IMG/VR virus record: IMGVR_UViG_3300036845_000545 | Coordinates: 1-35,119 of that record | Direction: 5' to 3' (one strand) | DNA: 35,119 nucleotides | Source of the DNA: a virus | Shown here: in pieces, positions 1 through 6,246 of the stretch | Position numbering within the stretch: position 1 is the first letter of the stretch | Layout: each line of letters starts with the position of its first letter | Translations under genes and position numbers: made by a program | The notes under the pieces: model-generated | Databases searched by the model: none | The model's input: the letters and a program-made list of their open reading frames with translations, nothing else | What the model was told of the DNA's origin: nothing

Positions 1-127
1 GCCTTCGAAAGTTCAAAAATCTGGGACTTTTGGAGGTCAAAACTATGGGTCTTCCGTCCAAAAGATACTTCCGTTTGAACTTAGATAAAATAGCTGAAAT
101 TTTCTGCTCACAAGAGGTTGTGGCTAG
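1..127. repeat. Terminal direct repeat, left copy (circle closure)
   Basis: These 127 bases are identical to 34993-35119. The repeat lies inside the replication initiator reading frame, which stays open when the two ends are joined. The plain reading is that the molecule is circular, or circularly permuted, and was cut at an arbitrary point with a k-mer-length overlap. A physical terminal repeat of exactly this length inside a gene is less likely. Confidence 0.93.
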
Positions 128-731
128 TTTGCGTAAAACACACAAACTGTCCAAAATGAATGTAGAGGCATCGGAATCAGAAAAAGTCGAAAAAATCGAG
201 TCCCCACCCAGTTTGAAACCAGGATGTGTGAAACCCACAAACTTGAATGTGGGAAACACACATTCACTACCTTATAATAATATATATAGAGATATATATA
301 ATAACACACCCCCTAACCCCCAAAATGGGGGCTCTTGTGTGTGTGACGAACCTTCTCCTTTAACTCCCCCTGAAAAACCAAAAGTTATTCCCAAGAAACA
401 GGTCTGTCCCAAGGCTCAATTCGGCGATTATGTGAAACTTTCCTTGGAAGAGTACGGCTCTCTTCGAGATAAATACGGCCAAGGACACATCGACCAAGTC
501 ATTGAGGAGATGAATGACTACTGTGCTGCCTCTAGGCCAAAGGGTTATAGCTGCTATGCAGCGGCTATTCGTCAGTGGATTAGGAGGAGAAAAGAGAAAG
601 AAGTTATGCAAGCTAATCGTCCACGATCTGCTGACGAACGTTATCGAGAGGCACAAAGGAAAGCTTACGATCGTTGGAAAGAAACGAATGGTAATCCAGA
701 TGACGATCCTAACATCCTGAGCTTTGAATAG
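1..731 (+). CDS. Replication initiator / replisome organizer, C-terminal part (5' part at 34740-35119)
   Basis: This is the 3' part of a gene of about 327 codons that starts at 34740 and crosses the end of the window. Joined across the 127-base overlap, the frame is continuous. The protein has an N-terminal winged-helix-like part (residues about 1-125), a polar Pro/Asn-rich linker (about 136-227) and a C-terminal helical domain (about 231-290). The C-terminal domain begins YVKLSLEEYGSL and ends in W.RRRKEK, a pattern common in DnaD-like phage replisome organizers. It probably binds the phage origin and recruits the helicase loader encoded next at 788. The linker DNA (126-345) is full of repeats and AT-rich sequence, as in the lambda O gene. 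A TTG at 30 is only an internal Leu codon, not the start. Function is inferred from domain style and neighbours. Confidence 0.8.
   Translation, partial: LRKFKNLGLLEVKTMGLPSKRYFRLNLDKIAEIFCSQEVVASLRKTHKLSKMNVEASESEKVEKIESPPSLKPGCVKPTNLNVGNTHSLPYNNIYRDIYNNTPPNPQNGGSCVCDEPSPLTPPEKPKVIPKKQVCPKAQFGDYVKLSLEEYGSLRDKYGQGHIDQVIEEMNDYCAASRPKGYSCYAAAIRQWIRRRKEKEVMQANRPRSADERYREAQRKAYDRWKETNGNPDDDPNILSFE
126..345. other. Candidate intragenic replication origin (dyads, short direct repeats, AT-rich stretch)
   Basis: Inside the initiator linker coding region lie several elements. There is a dyad AGTTTG/CAAACT (126-131, 143-148) and three short direct repeats of the form GTNNGAAAC at 211, 226 and 249. A large dyad pairs ATGTGTG-AAA-CCCACA (224-239) with TGTGGG-AAA-CACACAT (248-263). 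A run of nearly pure A/T follows at about 272-305, and then a GC hairpin CCCCC-AAAAT-GGGGG (317-331) flanked by ACACAC and GTGTGT. Repeats next to an easily melted stretch, inside an initiator gene beside a helicase-loader gene, match the arrangement of the lambda origin. That it is an origin is inference. Confidence 0.5.
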
Positions 732-787
732 AATCAATCACAATGCCATTGTTTTGACCTACAACGAACGATCTTTATTAAGGTAGT

Positions 788-1456
788 ATGGACATAGCCC
801 TAGCACAAGAAAAATCAACACAAGACCAGGAAAGGGCCTTTTCAAAAAAAGCAGATCCGACCACTCCTGCCTTCCAATCTTGGATTAATCAAGTTCCCAT
901 GATTTACCGAGATTTTGATTTTTATAACTTGGACCAACTTCCCGAAAAACTTGTAAACTTTGGAATTCAAATTTCACTCAATCCGATCTCAGTTTTCCTT
1001 CATGGGGAATACGGAAGTGGGAAGACTACTTTTGCCTATAGCCTTGTAAAGGAAATACTTAGAAATCATTTTCATATTTTTGCCAAGTTCACTACTTCCA
1101 GGAGGTTGGATTCTGAACTACATGGGGCATATCAAAACGGTCGTTCTTTCGAAGATTATGCTCTACAAACCTACTCAGAAGTAGACGTCTTATTTATAGA
1201 CGATTTAGACAAGGTCCCTATTTCATCTCGTTTTACCTCTAATTTATTCGAAATAATAAATTGTAGGATGGAAAACAAAAAAATTACTCTAATAACCAGT
1301 AACTTGGCTTTAGAAGAAATGGGAGACATTGTCAATGGTTCTATCGTATCTCGTATGAAAGATACAAGATTTTGGAAAATAGTTAAGTTTCCAAAGAAAG
1401 ATTTGAGAAGGGAAAGCTCATCTAACTGGAGTCTGAAATCTGAACAAACAAAATAA
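788..1456 (+). CDS. DnaC/IstB-like AAA+ helicase loader
   Basis: This 222-residue ATPase has Walker A GEYGSGKT at residues 73-80, Walker B VLFIDDLD at 134-141, a sensor-1-like TLITSN at 167-172 and SRM at 188-190 as the likely arginine-finger region. The order and size match DnaC/IstB-type loaders, which place the host replicative helicase (DnaB) on origin DNA. It follows the replication initiator after a 56-base gap, the usual initiator-loader pair (lambda O-P, DnaD-DnaC style). The start at 788 has AAGG shortly upstream. No phage helicase is seen, so the partner is probably the host DnaB. An IstB transposition helper is the alternative, but there is no transposase nearby. Confidence 0.85.
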   Translation: MDIALAQEKSTQDQERAFSKKADPTTPAFQSWINQVPMIYRDFDFYNLDQLPEKLVNFGIQISLNPISVFLHGEYGSGKTTFAYSLVKEILRNHFHIFAKFTTSRRLDSELHGAYQNGRSFEDYALQTYSEVDVLFIDDLDKVPISSRFTSNLFEIINCRMENKKITLITSNLALEEMGDIVNGSIVSRMKDTRFWKIVKFPKKDLRRESSSNWSLKSEQTK

Positions 1457-1469
1457 AAAGGAGTTATGT

Positions 1470-1706
1470 ATGGGAGCATGTGAACAATTTATTTCTCATC
1501 TTGAACTGACATTACCTGAGCTTCTATCAACTGGAGATTTAGTCCGGTTAGGAATCTTCAAAACCCATCAGGCTGCTTATGCTGCAAGACACATGGGAAC
1601 CGGTCCTGAGTTCTTCAAGGTAGGACAGAAACTGCTATATCCTAAGATTGGAGTCATAGAATTTATGAAACTTTGTCAAGTTCATAACCATAAAGAAAAA
1701 GTATGA
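1470..1706 (+). CDS. Small excisionase-like HTH protein
   Basis: This 78-residue protein has a segment from about residue 13 to 62 (LPELLSTGDLVRLGIFKTHQ onward, then GTGPEFFKVGQKLLYPK). It is the usual helix-turn-helix plus wing of excisionase/AlpA/MerR-type small DNA-binding proteins. It is clearly paralogous to the first half of the protein at 2129, with the shared pattern LP..(L/I)ST..L...G(I/M)(F/Y)K.H..A and GTGP(E/K)FF. GGAG lies 8 bases before the start, and the end overlaps the RusA gene by 4 bases. The job is probably DNA binding in replication or regulation; no target is visible. Confidence 0.75.
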   Translation: MGACEQFISHLELTLPELLSTGDLVRLGIFKTHQAAYAARHMGTGPEFFKVGQKLLYPKIGVIEFMKLCQVHNHKEKV

Positions 1707-2119
1707 TTGTCATACCAGGAATACCTGTAGCAAGGGCCAGAGCACGTGCTTTTTCTATTGGAAATAAAGTTAGACATTATGATTCACAGAAGAAAGAGTT
1801 CGAGAGAATTGTGGAGCACATGAAATTTTTAATAGTAAATGAAGACTTTGAGAAGATTTTGAATAGCCACTCATATGAGTTAGAGATTGTCTTCTATATG
1901 CCTATACCAACATGCACTCCTAAGAAGATGATGTATCAGATGTCGTTTGAATCAGTACCTCATGTTAAGAAACCAGACCTGGACAATCTGGTGAAAATGT
2001 ATCTAGATTGTGCAAATGGTATCTTAATACATGATGATAGGAAAATTTACTCAATCAAAGCAAAGAAAGTTTATAGCACTTTTCCAAGAACAGAAATGAC
2101 GATTCACGTTACTTCTTAA
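1703..2119 (+). CDS. rusA: RusA-family Holliday junction resolvase
   Basis: The 138 residues have the RusA layout: an N-terminal IPGIPVARARARAF strand-loop, then the conserved acidic core KKPDLDNLVK (D92, D94) and NGILIHDDRKI (D111, D112), which hold the catalytic Mg ions. RusA enzymes cut Holliday junctions symmetrically and help phages resolve recombination intermediates before packaging. The gene overlaps the preceding HTH gene by 4 bases and is followed after 9 bases by its membrane-anchored paralogue, so all three are probably translated together. It fits functionally with the RecT and exonuclease genes of the leftward arm. Confidence 0.88.
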   Translation: MIVIPGIPVARARARAFSIGNKVRHYDSQKKEFERIVEHMKFLIVNEDFEKILNSHSYELEIVFYMPIPTCTPKKMMYQMSFESVPHVKKPDLDNLVKMYLDCANGILIHDDRKIYSIKAKKVYSTFPRTEMTIHVTS

Positions 2120-2128
2120 AGGAATTAG

Positions 2129-2569
2129 ATGAAAAATATATCACACGACGAAATGAAAAATCTCCCGGCCATAATTTCAACCAAACAATTGATAAATATT
2201 GGGATGTATAAGAACCACTATGAAGCTCATGCTGATAGAGAAAGTGGTACTGGACCTAAATTCTTCACCAGAGGTTCTAGGATATTCTATAGAAAAAAAG
2301 ATGTTATGTTTTTTCTAGGATTCGATCAGGACCCAGAATCGAAAAAAAATAATCTATATGATCCAGATCCAGAAAACATAAAGGTGATGATGTTCATTAT
2401 GGGAACTGCTCTATTCATTTCTTCTATCATATTTATGATGGTTCTTGTTTCTTGTACCCTAAGTTTTCAAATAATAGATACTCACGGTACAGCTACTGAT
2501 GTAGTGGATGACATACTCTCTCCTAAGAATGATGTTTCACCTACTATAGATCTTCCGGTAACTCCATGA
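2129..2569 (+). CDS. Membrane-anchored excisionase-like HTH protein
   Basis: Residues about 12-63 repeat the excisionase-like fold of the protein at 1470 (LPAIISTKQLINIGMYKNHY, then GTGPKFFTRG). After a charged linker (65-84) comes one clear hydrophobic segment at 86-109, and then an acidic/polar tail of about 36 residues. The arrangement suggests a cytoplasmic DNA-binding head, one membrane span and an outside tail. AAAGGA lies before the start, and the end overlaps the next gene by 4 bases. Excisionase-like proteins are normally soluble, so the anchor is unusual; it may tether DNA or regulate from the membrane. Function unknown. Confidence 0.75.
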   Translation: MKNISHDEMKNLPAIISTKQLINIGMYKNHYEAHADRESGTGPKFFTRGSRIFYRKKDVMFFLGFDQDPESKKNNLYDPDPENIKVMMFIMGTALFISSIIFMMVLVSCTLSFQIIDTHGTATDVVDDILSPKNDVSPTIDLPVTP

Positions 2570-2832
2570 AAAAATATAAAGTTTATTTTCATTTTCTGAA
2601 CAAGTCAGTGATCGATATCGACATGATTTTCGATTCAAATATAGAGAATATATTTCAATCTCATGAAGATCCAATCGTAAGTTTGCATGATTGGATAGAG
2701 GATTTTACCACCTATAACGAAGGACATGGATTGATGTATATAGACCGAGGACCAGAACTTCCAGAGATGATCGTAAATCGTAATCATCTTCTTGCAGTTA
2801 TACCAATAGAGATAGAGGAACCTCAGGAGTAG
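2566..2832 (+). CDS. Hypothetical protein, 88 aa
   Basis: I do not recognise this protein. It is acidic, mixed alpha/beta in look ([20 protein letters not shown] start, [14 protein letters not shown] end), with no membrane segment or cysteine motif. The N-terminal strand-rich part and acidic tail would fit a small regulator or binding protein. The ATG overlaps the stop of the membrane-anchored HTH gene by four bases (ATGA), which argues for real, coupled translation. It is followed after 4 bases by the 50-residue basic gene at 2837. Confidence 0.7.
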   Translation: MKKYKVYFHFLNKSVIDIDMIFDSNIENIFQSHEDPIVSLHDWIEDFTTYNEGHGLMYIDRGPELPEMIVNRNHLLAVIPIEIEEPQE

Positions 2833-2836
2833 ACCT

Positions 2837-2989
2837 ATGCCTTTGAAGAAAGGAAGTACTAAAAAAGTGATAAGTGAAAATATATCGGAAATGGTTCATT
2901 CAGGTTATCCACAGAGACAGGCGATAGCAGCAGCCCTCAGCACTGCCAGGAAAAAGGGTTCAAAAAAGAAAAAACTGTCAAAATCCTAG
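2837..2989 (+). CDS. Small basic phage protein, 50 aa
   Basis: Reading from ATG at 2837 gives 50 residues: [19 protein letters not shown], then a middle part [20 protein letters not shown] and a Lys-rich tail ending SKS. Short proteins of the form MPLKKGSSKK.I..NI..EV..GKPQ.QA.AIAL..ARK are widespread in phage genomes; I recall them as DUF6496-like, from memory and unchecked. The function is unknown; a DNA- or RNA-contact role fits the charge. An AGGAG sequence (2825-2829) lies 7 bases before the start, overlapping the end of the previous gene. Confidence 0.8.
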   Translation: MPLKKGSTKKVISENISEMVHSGYPQRQAIAAALSTARKKGSKKKKLSKS

Positions 2990-2997
2990 GAAGAAAT

Positions 2998-3312
2998 ATG
3001 GGAAAAATTTGTTTTAAAGAATCATTTTCTTTGCATAGGATCTCCGATTGCATAGGAGAATACATTTTCAAGTCTATATGGAAAGGAAGATATATAGATA
3101 TTTTGAAAGATTTCTCTATGAAAGTATGCAATGATGTCTACTCACGACTAAGATGTAACGAAATAATCAAGATTTTCCTACACATATTCCATAACATTGG
3201 AAGAGATAGAGGAGAGATGCATGGACAAGAAGATAAAGAAGATAGAGAAGGGAGTATCTTCACAACAGAAGGCCCTCAAGGATCTGGAGAAAGCAGACAA
3301 AAAGAGGGATAA
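2998..3312 (+). CDS. Hypothetical protein, 104 aa, 3' part shared with another frame
   Basis: ATG at 2998 is preceded by AGGAAG with good spacing. The first ~70 residues look protein-like (FKSIWKGRYIDILKDFSMK, NEIIKIFLHIFHNIG). The last ~30 are a charged, low-complexity stretch that overlaps the 46-aa gene at 3221 in another frame by 92 bases. I recognise no domain. The overlap means either the true gene is partly decayed or the two genes truly share bases. Confidence is moderate because the tail composition looks like an out-of-frame reading of the downstream gene. Confidence 0.45.
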   Translation: MGKICFKESFSLHRISDCIGEYIFKSIWKGRYIDILKDFSMKVCNDVYSRLRCNEIIKIFLHIFHNIGRDRGEMHGQEDKEDREGSIFTTEGPQGSGESRQKEG

Positions 3313-3361
3313 AGTGTGTGACTATGGTAAGAAGATGCTAAAAAAAAAGAAAATGAAATAG
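3221..3361 (+). CDS. Small Lys-rich coiled protein, 46 aa, possible frameshift donor
   Basis: ATG at 3221 has GGAG at 3211-3214. The product begins MDKKIKKIEKGVSSQQKALK, continues DLEKADKKRDKVCDYG and ends KKMLKKKKMK. It is a basic helical peptide of a kind common in phage genomes. Near its end the codons CTA AAA AAA AAG contain the heptamer A AAA AAG in the correct phase for -1 slippage. The -1 frame then stays open to 3570 and encodes a zinc-finger-like segment. Alone, the gene ends with TAG at 3359-3361. Confidence 0.75.
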   Translation: MDKKIKKIEKGVSSQQKALKDLEKADKKRDKVCDYGKKMLKKKKMK

Positions 3362-3570
3362 CTATTTGTAAAAGTTGCTCACATGAATTTGAAAGAAGGC
3401 AGACCAATATGATCTGTTGTTCTGCCTTCTGCAAAGAAATAATGAAAAATCGTGAAGCCAATGAAAAATGGATTAACCAGAACTCTAAAGAAATATCCGA
3501 AAAAAGACATGAAAGTAATCTGAATAGAACTTTCTGTTTTGGATCTATAGGAAAAGGGAAAAAGAAGTGA
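3331..3570 (+). CDS. Zinc-finger-like open frame without its own normal start
   Basis: This frame opens after a stop at 3328-3330 and ends with TGA at 3568-3570. From codon 3358 it reads IAICKSCSHEFERRQTNM, then ICCSAFCKE, so CxxC plus CC..C could bind one zinc. The rest is charged and ends in KGKKK. No ATG, GTG or TTG precedes the first CxxC. It could be reached by -1 frameshifting from the gene at 3221, by reinitiation at ATA 3358 (overlapping the upstream TAG), or, without the first cysteine pair, from ATG 3409, which has AGAAGG upstream. The TGA overlaps the next gene's GTG by 3-4 bases, so the frame is very likely translated. Confidence 0.6.
   Translation, partial: EDAKKKENEIAICKSCSHEFERRQTNMICCSAFCKEIMKNREANEKWINQNSKEISEKRHESNLNRTFCFGSIGKGKKK
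3340..3349 (+). other. Slippery A AAA AAG heptamer
   Basis: Nine A residues followed by G (3340-3349) lie in the zero frame as AAA AAA AAG. The standard bacterial -1 frameshift heptamer A AAA AAG is therefore present in proper phase. Slippage joins the 46-aa gene to the zinc-finger frame. No stem-loop lies at the usual 5-9 base distance; the nearest strong stem begins at 3394. Confidence 0.5.
3394..3430 (+). promoter_or_regulatory. 10-bp stem-loop covering an internal ribosome binding site
   Basis: AGAAGGCAGA (3394-3403) and TCTGCCTTCT (3421-3430) pair perfectly across a 17-base loop. The 5' arm holds the AGAAGG that would serve ATG 3409, which itself lies in the loop. The stem could hide an internal start, or slow ribosomes after the slippery site 45 bases upstream. 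Confidence 0.45.
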
Positions 3571-4109
3571 AAATAGCCATTGTGGGTACCCACGGAGCAG
3601 GGAAAACAACCCTGAGTTATCTTCTAGCTTCCGAATACAAGAGAAAGGGAAAGAATGTAAAAATCATTCAGGAAGTAGCTAGGAACTGTCCATTCAAAAT
3701 CAATGAAGGTATGACAGCTGAGACAAGCATATGGATATATTTAGAACATCAAAGAAAAGAATTAGAGGCTGAAAGCAAGTTTGAGATAGTCATTTGCGAT
3801 CGCTCAGTCTATGACTCATTCATTTATGGAGAGGTTAAGAAGGTATTGCTAAGTTGTTCCGAGGAATTGAAGGGATTTTATTTAAAGTTAGAATCAGCTG
3901 CGCTATATTCCCTGTATAGTTACGACAGAATAATTCTAATAGATCCTGATATCCCAATGGAAGTAGATAATACTAGATCAGACGATCCAATTTTTCAATA
4001 TGAAGTAAAGAACTGTTTTCATAATAAATTGAAGGATTTCGGTAACTTAATCAAAATATCTTCTTCCGTTATTTTTAACAAAGAGTATGTATGGAACTGC
4101 TGTCATTAG
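3567..4109 (+). CDS. P-loop kinase / AAA_28-like ATPase
   Basis: The 180 residues open with MKIAIVGTHGAGKTTLSYLL, a clean Walker A (GTHGAGKT, 7-14). IIQEVARNCPF follows, and then VICDRSVYDSF, the DR.. motif used by nucleoside/nucleotide kinases and the AAA_28 group (which includes the ribosylnicotinamide kinase part of NadR). The GTG start overlaps the stop of the zinc-finger frame, and the end overlaps the next gene by 19 bases. A small nucleoside or nicotinamide riboside kinase is plausible, especially with a PnuC-like membrane protein next door. The substrate cannot be read from the sequence, so a generic P-loop ATPase remains possible. Confidence 0.75.
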   Translation: MKIAIVGTHGAGKTTLSYLLASEYKRKGKNVKIIQEVARNCPFKINEGMTAETSIWIYLEHQRKELEAESKFEIVICDRSVYDSFIYGEVKKVLLSCSEELKGFYLKLESAALYSLYSYDRIILIDPDIPMEVDNTRSDDPIFQYEVKNCFHNKLKDFGNLIKISSSVIFNKEYVWNCCH

Positions 4110-4303
4110 TGACTGTTTTAGCCCTGCTAGGAGCTTATTTAGTGTCTAGTGGTAAGTGGATAGGATTTGCTATCTGGCTCTTTACCAATACTGTATTTGC
4201 TATGCATAACTACACCATAGGTGAATGGCAACAAGGTTTTTTATTTACCGCATATTTCGTTTTGGCATTGAATGGGCTAAGGAATTTCTGGAGGAAAGTA
4301 TGA
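4091..4303 (+). CDS. Small PnuC-like / polytopic membrane protein, 70 aa
   Basis: About 70 residues with two to three membrane segments: LLSLVTVLALLGAYLVSSG, FAIWLFTNTVFAMHNYT and FLFTAYFVLALNGLRNFW. The aromatic pattern GKWIGFAIWLF.N...A..NY..GEW.Q...F..Y..LA..GL..F is reminiscent of one repeat unit of PnuC-type vitamin transporters, much shortened. It overlaps the kinase gene by 19 bases and the next gene by 4 (ATGA), so it is translated as part of this set. It could import nicotinamide riboside for the neighbouring kinase, or be a holin-like protein; neither is proven. Confidence 0.6.
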   Translation: MELLSLVTVLALLGAYLVSSGKWIGFAIWLFTNTVFAMHNYTIGEWQQGFLFTAYFVLALNGLRNFWRKV

Positions 4304-4497
4304 ATGCAGATCAAACCGTGCAAGCTTTAAAGAATTTTATTCATGATATAAAAAGAGTTTCTGATTTAAGATATGAATGTTCTCGAATGGAAATGGAGGC
4401 TATAAAGGAACTTCTGACGAATATGAGGCTGGATCATCCTGAACTACTTAAAGAAATATTGTCATACAGTCCTTTGATGGATCATGGAAACAGATAA
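4300..4497 (+). CDS. Hypothetical helical protein, 65 aa
   Basis: The start is taken as ATG 4300 because GGAGGA sits just upstream and the ATG overlaps the previous stop (ATGA). An upstream in-frame start at 4225 would add 25 residues read through the transmembrane gene and is unlikely. The product is MNADQTVQALKNF..., highly helical and charged, with no known motif. Its end overlaps the terminase small-subunit gene by 14 bases. Its place just before TerS suggests a packaging-linked or regulatory role, but this is inference. Confidence 0.7.
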   Translation: MNADQTVQALKNFIHDIKRVSDLRYECSRMEMEAIKELLTNMRLDHPELLKEILSYSPLMDHGNR

Positions 4498-4888
4498 AAA
4501 ATATCCTACAGAAGAACAGCTTATTGAGGCTTTACAAGAATGCTACGGTATCATTTCTTCTGCATGCAAGTATCTTAAAGAAAAATACGGTATGAGAGTT
4601 CATCGGGATTGGATAAAGAGCCGAATTGTGCTGTGGGGAATGGAAGAGCAGTTGGTATTTTGGAGAACAGATGGAGTAGAAGATGCCTTCCATAGGATGT
4701 TCTCAAATGCTATTAAAGATGGAAATTCCACTGCTATAGCCTGGATATTGCAGAGATATGGTCATTACGTGGAATTTTTACAACCTCAAGAAGATAAACC
4801 CTTAGATTATGATGATGGCGCAATCGTAAGATATATGGAACACCTAAATGAAAGTGCTAAGGCCTTTAAGTGCAAAACAGAAAAGTAG
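4484..4888 (+). CDS. terS: Terminase small subunit (probable)
   Basis: The 134 residues begin with a helix-turn-helix-like part: PTEEQLIEALQECYGIISSA, then CKYLKEKYGMRVHRDWIKSR. A helical part with FHRMFSNAIKDGNSTAIAWIL follows, a pattern common in small terminase subunits (helical core that forms the ring), with an acidic tail. Small terminases recognise the packaging start and stimulate the large subunit. The gene lies directly upstream of, and overlaps by 41 bases, the large terminase gene. The function is assigned mainly from position and HTH pattern. Confidence 0.75.
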   Translation: METDKKYPTEEQLIEALQECYGIISSACKYLKEKYGMRVHRDWIKSRIVLWGMEEQLVFWRTDGVEDAFHRMFSNAIKDGNSTAIAWILQRYGHYVEFLQPQEDKPLDYDDGAIVRYMEHLNESAKAFKCKTEK

Positions 4889-6137
4889 CATTTTAGATTC
4901 AAATGCCAAAATAAATATATGGGAAGGTGCTGTAAGGTCTGGTAAGACTATAAGTTGTATCCTAAGATGGATAGATTTTTGTAAGAATGGTCCTGATGGA
5001 GATTTCATGGTGTGTGGATACACTGTGGAGTCTGTGGAAAGGAACATTATAAAAGTTCTTGAAGATCTTTGTGGAAGTTCTTTTCGGTACTCTCATTACA
5101 ATCGTAAGGCTTACCTTTTCAACCGTCTCATGTACATAGTAGGGGCTGATGATTCCAGTGCTGAGAGGAGGATCCAAGGCTCTACTTTAGCAGGAGCACT
5201 AGTAGATGAAATAGTCAACCTTCCTAAAGGTTTCTATGACATGTTGTACTCTCGTCTGAGCGTTTCTGGATCTAAACTATTTGCTACTTGCAATCCTTCT
5301 AGTCCTTTCCATTGGTTAAAAACTGAGACAATAGACACCATGCAGTACCCATGGCTTAGGGTATTCCATTTTGATCTTGATGATAACCCTGATCTAGATG
5401 AGGACTATAAGGAAGGGCTAAGAAAGAAATATACTGGATTATGGTACCAGAGATATGTAGAAGGAAAATGGGTCTTAGCAGAGGGTACAGTCTTTGATTT
5501 TTTCGATAGGGAAAGACATGTAATATCTTATCCTCCTGGAGTAGCTGACTATTATATAGTGGGAGTAGATTATGGAACCACTAATCCGACCGCATTCTCC
5601 TTGATAGGATATTCAAAAAGGACCTATCCGAACATATGGCTTGAGAAAGAATATTATTGGGATAGTAGGAAGGAATTCCGTCAGAAGACAGATACTGACT
5701 ATGCAGAAGATCTTCAGAAATTTTGTCAGGGATACAATGTCAAACAGCTTTACATGGACCCTTCTGCTGTATCTTTTCGAGTAGAGTTACAACGTTCAGG
5801 ATTCTCAGGAATGATAGAGGCCAACAATGATGTTTTAGACGGCATTCGTTTCCATAGTAAGATGCTTGGTAATGGAACTTTCAAGATTTGCCATAATTGT
5901 TCAAGTACTATCCAAGAATATGGTACCTACAGATGGGATTCCAAGGCTTCTCTTAGAGGAGAAGATAGGCCTCTGAAAGATAATGATCATATGATGGATT
6001 CTATAAGATATGCTCTTTATACCCATTTCAAAGATGGAGGGGGTCAGAGACTTAGTGCTGAGGACTTAGACAGATTGAGAGCAGAAGCCTATGGATACAG
6101 TCAACATGGGAAATTTTTTGATGAGAACTTATGGTAA
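4848..6137 (+). CDS. terL: Terminase large subunit
   Basis: The 429-residue packaging motor has an N-terminal ATPase: Walker A GAVRSGKT at 27-34, Walker B ALVDE at 117-121 and the coupling motif ATCNPSSP near 146-153. The C-terminal RNase H-like nuclease has acidic residues D241 (VGVDYGTTNP), D304 (LYMDPSA) and D384 (DHMMDSIRYAL). This is a full-length terminase; it cuts concatemeric DNA and drives it into the prohead through the portal. The start at 4848 overlaps TerS by 41 bases with only a weak ribosome binding site, so translation is probably coupled. The stop codon TAA shares bases with a 19-bp dyad repeat at 6137-6155. The circular map is consistent with headful packaging. Confidence 0.95.
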   Translation: MKVLRPLSAKQKSSILDSNAKINIWEGAVRSGKTISCILRWIDFCKNGPDGDFMVCGYTVESVERNIIKVLEDLCGSSFRYSHYNRKAYLFNRLMYIVGADDSSAERRIQGSTLAGALVDEIVNLPKGFYDMLYSRLSVSGSKLFATCNPSSPFHWLKTETIDTMQYPWLRVFHFDLDDNPDLDEDYKEGLRKKYTGLWYQRYVEGKWVLAEGTVFDFFDRERHVISYPPGVADYYIVGVDYGTTNPTAFSLIGYSKRTYPNIWLEKEYYWDSRKEFRQKTDTDYAEDLQKFCQGYNVKQLYMDPSAVSFRVELQRSGFSGMIEANNDVLDGIRFHSKMLGNGTFKICHNCSSTIQEYGTYRWDSKASLRGEDRPLKDNDHMMDSIRYALYTHFKDGGGQRLSAEDLDRLRAEAYGYSQHGKFFDENLW

Positions 6138-6155
6138 TGTCAAGCCGCTTTACAT
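6137..6155. repeat. 19-bp interrupted dyad, copy 1
   Basis: ATGTCAAGCCGCTTTACAT here and ATGTCAAGCAGCTTTACAT at 17658-17676 differ only in the centre base. Each is almost a perfect palindrome, with arms ATGTCAAGC and GCTTTACAT and one mismatch. The single-base centre rules out an RNA hairpin, so a DNA-binding dimer site is likely. The rest of the gap to 6247 holds only a possible 10-codon frame (ATG 6189, AGGAG upstream). Confidence 0.6.
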
Positions 6156-6246
6156 GCGAAAAATTGTGACCACAAATCAGGAGACTATATGCCAGAAAAA
6201 TGGATACAGAAGTTTATATGATTTATAATTATTATAAAAAGTTTTT

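Noticed and set aside
360-737. Minus-strand 125-codon frame opposite the initiator gene
   Set aside because: It is fully covered by the conserved C-terminal domain of the initiator on the plus strand, and its Phe/Ser/Leu-rich product is typical of an antisense reading.
6189-6221. Ten-codon frame MPEKWIQKFI with AGGAG upstream
   Set aside because: It has a good ribosome site but is too short to call a gene. It may be a leader peptide or a remnant of sequence before the HNH insertion.
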